From Streptomyces sp. Mut1 (lineage in GTDB: Bacteria > Actinomycetota > Actinomycetes > Streptomycetales > Streptomycetaceae): a DNA stretch of 64,000 bases. The notes beneath the pieces are model-generated. The model saw only the letters and a list, made by a program, of their open reading frames with translations, did not search any database and was not told where the DNA came from. This document shows, one piece after another, positions 61,164 to 64,000 of the stretch (the first letter of the stretch is position 1; every line of letters begins with the position of its first letter). The position numbers were made by a program, and so were the translations under genes. The stretch lies in contig NZ_CP120997.1 in the NCBI RefSeq assembly GCF_030719295.1, forward strand, positions 3,538,501 to 3,602,500, given 5' to 3'.

Positions 61164-62249
61164 TCAGAGCGGAGGTCCCGAAGAGAAGAACGTGCTGATG
61201 CTTCGGGTCAGACGTGACGCCTCGTTGAGCCCATGCCGCGCCGCCAAAAGCACGTATACGGCCACAGGGAAGGCCAGTATCGCCAATGGCACCATCAGCT
61301 CCGCCGGCACACCTAGCCCCGCGAGGAGCAGCGAGAAGAGCGTTACGCAGAGTACCGACCACGTGCACGCCTTCGCCAAGCGGAGGCCGTCCACCCGGTC
61401 AGGTGCCAACGAGCCCTCTCCAGATTCCCCGCTCGGGAGCAGCGCCTCCGGGAGGATTTCCTGAAAGCGATCGGCGGCGATGCTGCTCGCGGCAGTTGCG
61501 GCAAGCAGACCAAGCTTCCGCGCCGCGCCCTCGCGATCCCGCAGAAGTTCGTCCGCCGCCTGCGTAAACGTCGCCTCCACCAGCCGTACGTGGCTCACGA
61601 GTTCCTTTCGGATTGCCCGGCTAACCCCGAACGCAGATGCAGCGTCTCCGGCGACCTCCCGCAGAGGGAGACCAACTCTCCAGACTTTCTTTCGGAGTCG
61701 CCCTGCATCCGTGTAATGGCTTTCCGCCATACCGACCAGATCCCCACTGGCCGAGAGCAAGCTGAGGAGTGGGTAGAGCGGCTCGTAGCACCGCGCGATG
61801 TGCTCCGCGCGCCATGTCGACCACAGGAAAACGAGGACCAACGAGGCGCAGACGAAGACCCCAGTCGCCCGCGGGTCGCCCTCGGGTCCGAGAACGTAAG
61901 CAGAGTAGGACCCGCAAGACGTGGGACCAACGTCGAGGATCCCGCCAGGTCGACAAGCCGGGCGGTAGGTAACAACGGCTGTAACGCCCAGCACCACGAA
62001 GAAGATCAGCACTCGCCGCAGTCTCAGCAGATAGGGGGCCCATCGAAATGCAAGTGCCTTACGGACACTGTGCGTATCGAAGGCGACGGCCAGATCAGCG
62101 GCAGCCTTTTCCGCCCGCCCCACATGTTTCTCAACCTGCCGATTGTGCACTCTCTGAACTGGATGCCATCGCTGCGGCGATCCTGCACCACTCACCGTTC
62201 CCCCTGTGTCCTCGGTGAGAGGCAGCGTAGATGCAACGCCTGACAGCAA
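61164..62249 (-). CDS. Orphan membrane protein with about four transmembrane helices
   Basis: A protein of up to 361 residues. Hydrophobic segments occur near residues 80-97 (VLIFFVVLGVTAVVTY), 130-148 (GVFVCASLVLVFLWSTW), 292-315 (WSVLCVTLFSLLLAGLG) and 318-340 (ELMVPLAILAFPVAVYVLLA). The remaining cytoplasmic part (about 155-285) is helical and basic. No family recognised. The indicated TTG start (62249) has only a weak ribosome site; the true start may be an in-frame GTG downstream. It sits between the tRNA and the integrase fragment, with lower GC than the core, so it is probably element cargo. Confidence 0.55.
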   Translation of the reverse strand: MLSGVASTLPLTEDTGGTVSGAGSPQRWHPVQRVHNRQVEKHVGRAEKAAADLAVAFDTHSVRKALAFRWAPYLLRLRRVLIFFVVLGVTAVVTYRPACRPGGILDVGPTSCGSYSAYVLGPEGDPRATGVFVCASLVLVFLWSTWRAEHIARCYEPLYPLLSLLSASGDLVGMAESHYTDAGRLRKKVWRVGLPLREVAGDAASAFGVSRAIRKELVSHVRLVEATFTQAADELLRDREGAARKLGLLAATAASSIAADRFQEILPEALLPSGESGEGSLAPDRVDGLRLAKACTWSVLCVTLFSLLLAGLGVPAELMVPLAILAFPVAVYVLLAARHGLNEASRLTRSISTFFSSGPPL

Positions 62250-62376
62250 GACCGAAGATGGCTACTCCGGAGGCGTATCCACGTCCGCCGCTGTGGAAGC
62301 ACGCGGCACGTCGGCCGAACTCCGATACGTATCGAGCTCAGGGCTGTGTTCGGACAGCCCCGAGCCGGTCTGCTCG

Positions 62377-62925
62377 TTAGGCTTCGCGAGCGCTCTGCGA
62401 CCCAACGACTTCCGCTGCCTTGATCCGTTGGGCACGGCCCAGGTCATTGATGCCGTCCGCGACCTCCTGCTGCCGCTCGCCGTCGGAGTGCTGATAGATC
62501 AGCACCGCCCTCTCCGAGGACTGGCCGGCGCGGACCATCGTGTCCTTGAGCGTGGCGCCCGACTGGGTGGACAAGGTGTGGCCGGTGTGCCGGAGGTCGT
62601 AGAAGCGGAAGTCCTCCAGCAGGCCGGCCTTGGTCCGAGCCCTGCGCCACTTGCGGCCGAAGGTGGACCGGCGGAAGGGGGCGCCCCTCTCCCCGACGAA
62701 CAGGAGCCCGTCGGGTTCCTTCTCGGCGTACCAGTCGAGGTGACGCTTCACCTCGATGTACAGGAAGGCGGGCAGGAAGACGGTTCGCCTTCCCGCGGCC
62801 GACTTGGTGTCGCCTTCGACGCGACGCCCGGTGGTCAGTTCGGGTGCAGCGTCCCGGATCTTGACCGCGAGAGGTTCGAGCGTGACGTCTGGGCGCCTGA
62901 GGGCGGCCTGCTCCTCCGGCCGCAT
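62377..62925 (-). pseudogene. Tyrosine integrase, 5'-truncated remnant
   Basis: The 182 codons correspond to the catalytic domain only. It keeps the first Arg (MRPEEQAALRRPD), the DLRHTGHTL box with the second Arg and His, and the C-terminal YQHSD nucleophile Tyr. The core-binding and arm-binding domains are missing. Upstream in frame a TAG appears four codons before the ATG at 62925, so the reading was cut at about 62926. It is therefore almost certainly non-functional, the relic of an integrative element at tRNA-Gly. Confidence 0.85.
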
Positions 62926-63082
62926 GGGGATCGTCTACCTGGACCCGGAGGGCTTCTGGCACGACGGCCAGTTCATGCCGTACCCGCTGGAGGGGCCCCA
63001 GGACGGTGATCTGGTATGCCAGGCAACCGCCGCTGAGGCGCTGCCCGCACTCGTCAATCTCCTGAATCAGCACGCTGGTTGA
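62924..63082 (+). CDS. Possible short remnant gene at the truncation junction
   Basis: A 52-codon frame (MGIVYLDPEGFWHDGQFMPY ... NLLNQHAG) begins exactly where the integrase is truncated, on the other strand. The sequence looks protein-like (mixed strand and helix) but I recognise no family. It may be the truncated end of another gene, or a chance ORF at the break. No ribosome site is apparent. Confidence 0.3.
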   Translation: MGIVYLDPEGFWHDGQFMPYPLEGPQDGDLVCQATAAEALPALVNLLNQHAG

Positions 63083-63188
63083 TTCACCTGCACGAAGAGG
63101 GCCGCGCCGGGTGGTGACGCTAGCGTGACGCACCCGGCCGGCCCGGACTCACCGGGCGGTCGAAAGGCAAGGAAAGGAGCGTCGACCC

Positions 63189-64000
63189 ATGCGGGTATCC
63201 GTCATCGGCTGCGGTCACCTGGGCATCCCCCACGCCGCCGCCATGGCCGAGATCGGCCACGAGGTCATCGGCGTGGACCTGGACCAGTCGAAGATCGACC
63301 GCCTCAACACCGGCGAGTGCCCGATCTACGAGGAGGGCCTGCCGGAACTCCTGGCTACGCACACCACGTCCGGGCGGCTGCGGTTCACCACCAGCCTCGC
63401 CGAGGCGGGCGAGTTCGCGGACGTCCACTTCCTCGCGGTGGGCACGCCGATCGACGCGGACGGGCGGAGTTACGACACCGGGCAGGTCTTCGGCGCCGCC
63501 CGCGCGCTGGCCCCGCACCTGACTCGCCCGACGGTGATCATCGGCAAGTCAACGGTCACGGTCGGGACATCCCGAGATCTCGGCGCACTTCTGGCCCGGC
63601 TCTCTCCGGCCGGGGAGAACGTGGAGGTCGTCTGGAACCCGGAATTCCTGCGCGAGGGCCACGCCATCGACGACACGCTGCGACCCGACCGGATCGTGGT
63701 CGGCGTCCCCTCGGCCCGCGCCGAGGACGTCGTACGCGAGGTGTACGCGCCGCTCCTCGCCGACGGCATCCCCCTGTTCGTCACGGACCCGGCCACCGCC
63801 GAACTGATCAAGGGCGCGGCGAACGCGTACCTCGGCATGAAGATCTCCTTCATCAACGGCGTCGCCGACATGTGCGCCGCAGCCGGAGCCGACGTCCAGC
63901 AACTCACCGAAGCCATCGGCGTGGACCCTCGCATCGGCCGCGGCGGCCTGAACGTCGGCCCCGGGTACGGCGGCGGCTGCCTCCCCAAGGACGTCCGCGC
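63189..64000 (+). CDS. UDP-glucose / UDP-sugar 6-dehydrogenase family, partial
   Basis: A nucleotide-sugar dehydrogenase whose 3' end lies beyond the window (270 complete codons present). The N-terminal Rossmann motif VIGCGHLGIPHAAAM (GxGxxG, residues 5-19) and VDLDQSKIDRLN fit NAD binding; EEGLPELL, VGTPIDADG and NPEFLREGHAIDD are UDP-glucose/GDP-mannose dehydrogenase signatures. The catalytic cysteine lies in GGGCLPKD near the end. Substrate may be UDP-glucose or UDP-N-acetyl sugar. The ATG at 63189 has AAAGGAG upstream. Confidence 0.9.
   Translation, partial: MRVSVIGCGHLGIPHAAAMAEIGHEVIGVDLDQSKIDRLNTGECPIYEEGLPELLATHTTSGRLRFTTSLAEAGEFADVHFLAVGTPIDADGRSYDTGQVFGAARALAPHLTRPTVIIGKSTVTVGTSRDLGALLARLSPAGENVEVVWNPEFLREGHAIDDTLRPDRIVVGVPSARAEDVVREVYAPLLADGIPLFVTDPATAELIKGAANAYLGMKISFINGVADMCAAAGADVQQLTEAIGVDPRIGRGGLNVGPGYGGGCLPKDVR

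Noticed and set aside
62926..63188. A second tRNA-Gly attachment-site copy
   Set aside because: I compared the tRNA 3' end (TTCGATTCTCGTCACCCGC) with this region and found no match longer than a few bases.

Overview
The window is a high-GC actinobacterial chromosome segment, almost certainly from a Streptomyces. The evidence is pervasive G/C at third codon positions, GTG and TTG starts with GGAGG-type ribosome sites, HAIR (HspR) operators, DasR/chitinase-type operators, a Streptomyces-consensus parS site, and core gene order (recR-ybaB; clpB ... hspR-dnaJ-grpE-dnaK; fba-pyrE; dcd next to tRNA-Gly) matching what I recall for the S. coelicolor core. The parS site suggests the segment is within a few hundred kb of oriC.

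Layout. 1-7554: the end of a recombination cluster (DUF5063, recR, ybaB), a SLATT membrane protein, a conserved unknown, a GntR regulator, a transmembrane Ser/Thr kinase, and a second sliding-clamp-like gene. 7690-9661: two tandem GH19 chitinases, each behind the same 30-bp operator; the second appears to start at CTG. 9794-22368: a defence island on the minus strand, in transcription order rloA-rloB, hsdM-hsdS, an XRE/DUF397 pair, two small coupled unknowns, hsdR, and a YgjP-like metalloprotease. 22427-42000: housekeeping and catabolism, with purA, a lipid-kinase-like protein, an orphan P450, a two-component system, a kynurenine-pathway cluster (tryptophan dioxygenase, kynureninase, hydrolase), a MalY-like enzyme, fba, pyrE, an aldose epimerase, a tail-anchored SRPBCC protein, a membrane spermidine-synthase-like protein, DUF2617, a Gly/His/Cys-rich protein, an aminotransferase and a YbjN protein.

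42176-54768 is the heat-shock region: clpB and dnaK-grpE-dnaJ-hspR, each preceded by two HAIR operators. Between them lies an unusual cassette: a signal-peptide protein with five 11-residue repeats (D-I-G-W-T core), translationally coupled to a small Rieske-like protein that has lost its cluster ligands, and divergent from four tandem paralogous LuxR-type regulators. This is my best candidate for an undescribed system, possibly a secreted-peptide signalling or RiPP-like locus. Its function is not established.

54924-64000: a degenerate sugar phosphotransferase, a large membrane-bound Fe-S oxidoreductase, a Yip1 protein, a PRTase-dcd pair, a 57-residue zinc-ribbon-like protein, and tRNA-Gly(CCC). 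The tRNA is followed by accessory DNA (an orphan 4-TM protein and a 5'-truncated tyrosine integrase), which looks like the remnant of an old integrative element. The window ends inside a UDP-glucose dehydrogenase-family gene. No rRNA genes, insertion sequences or CRISPR arrays were seen.
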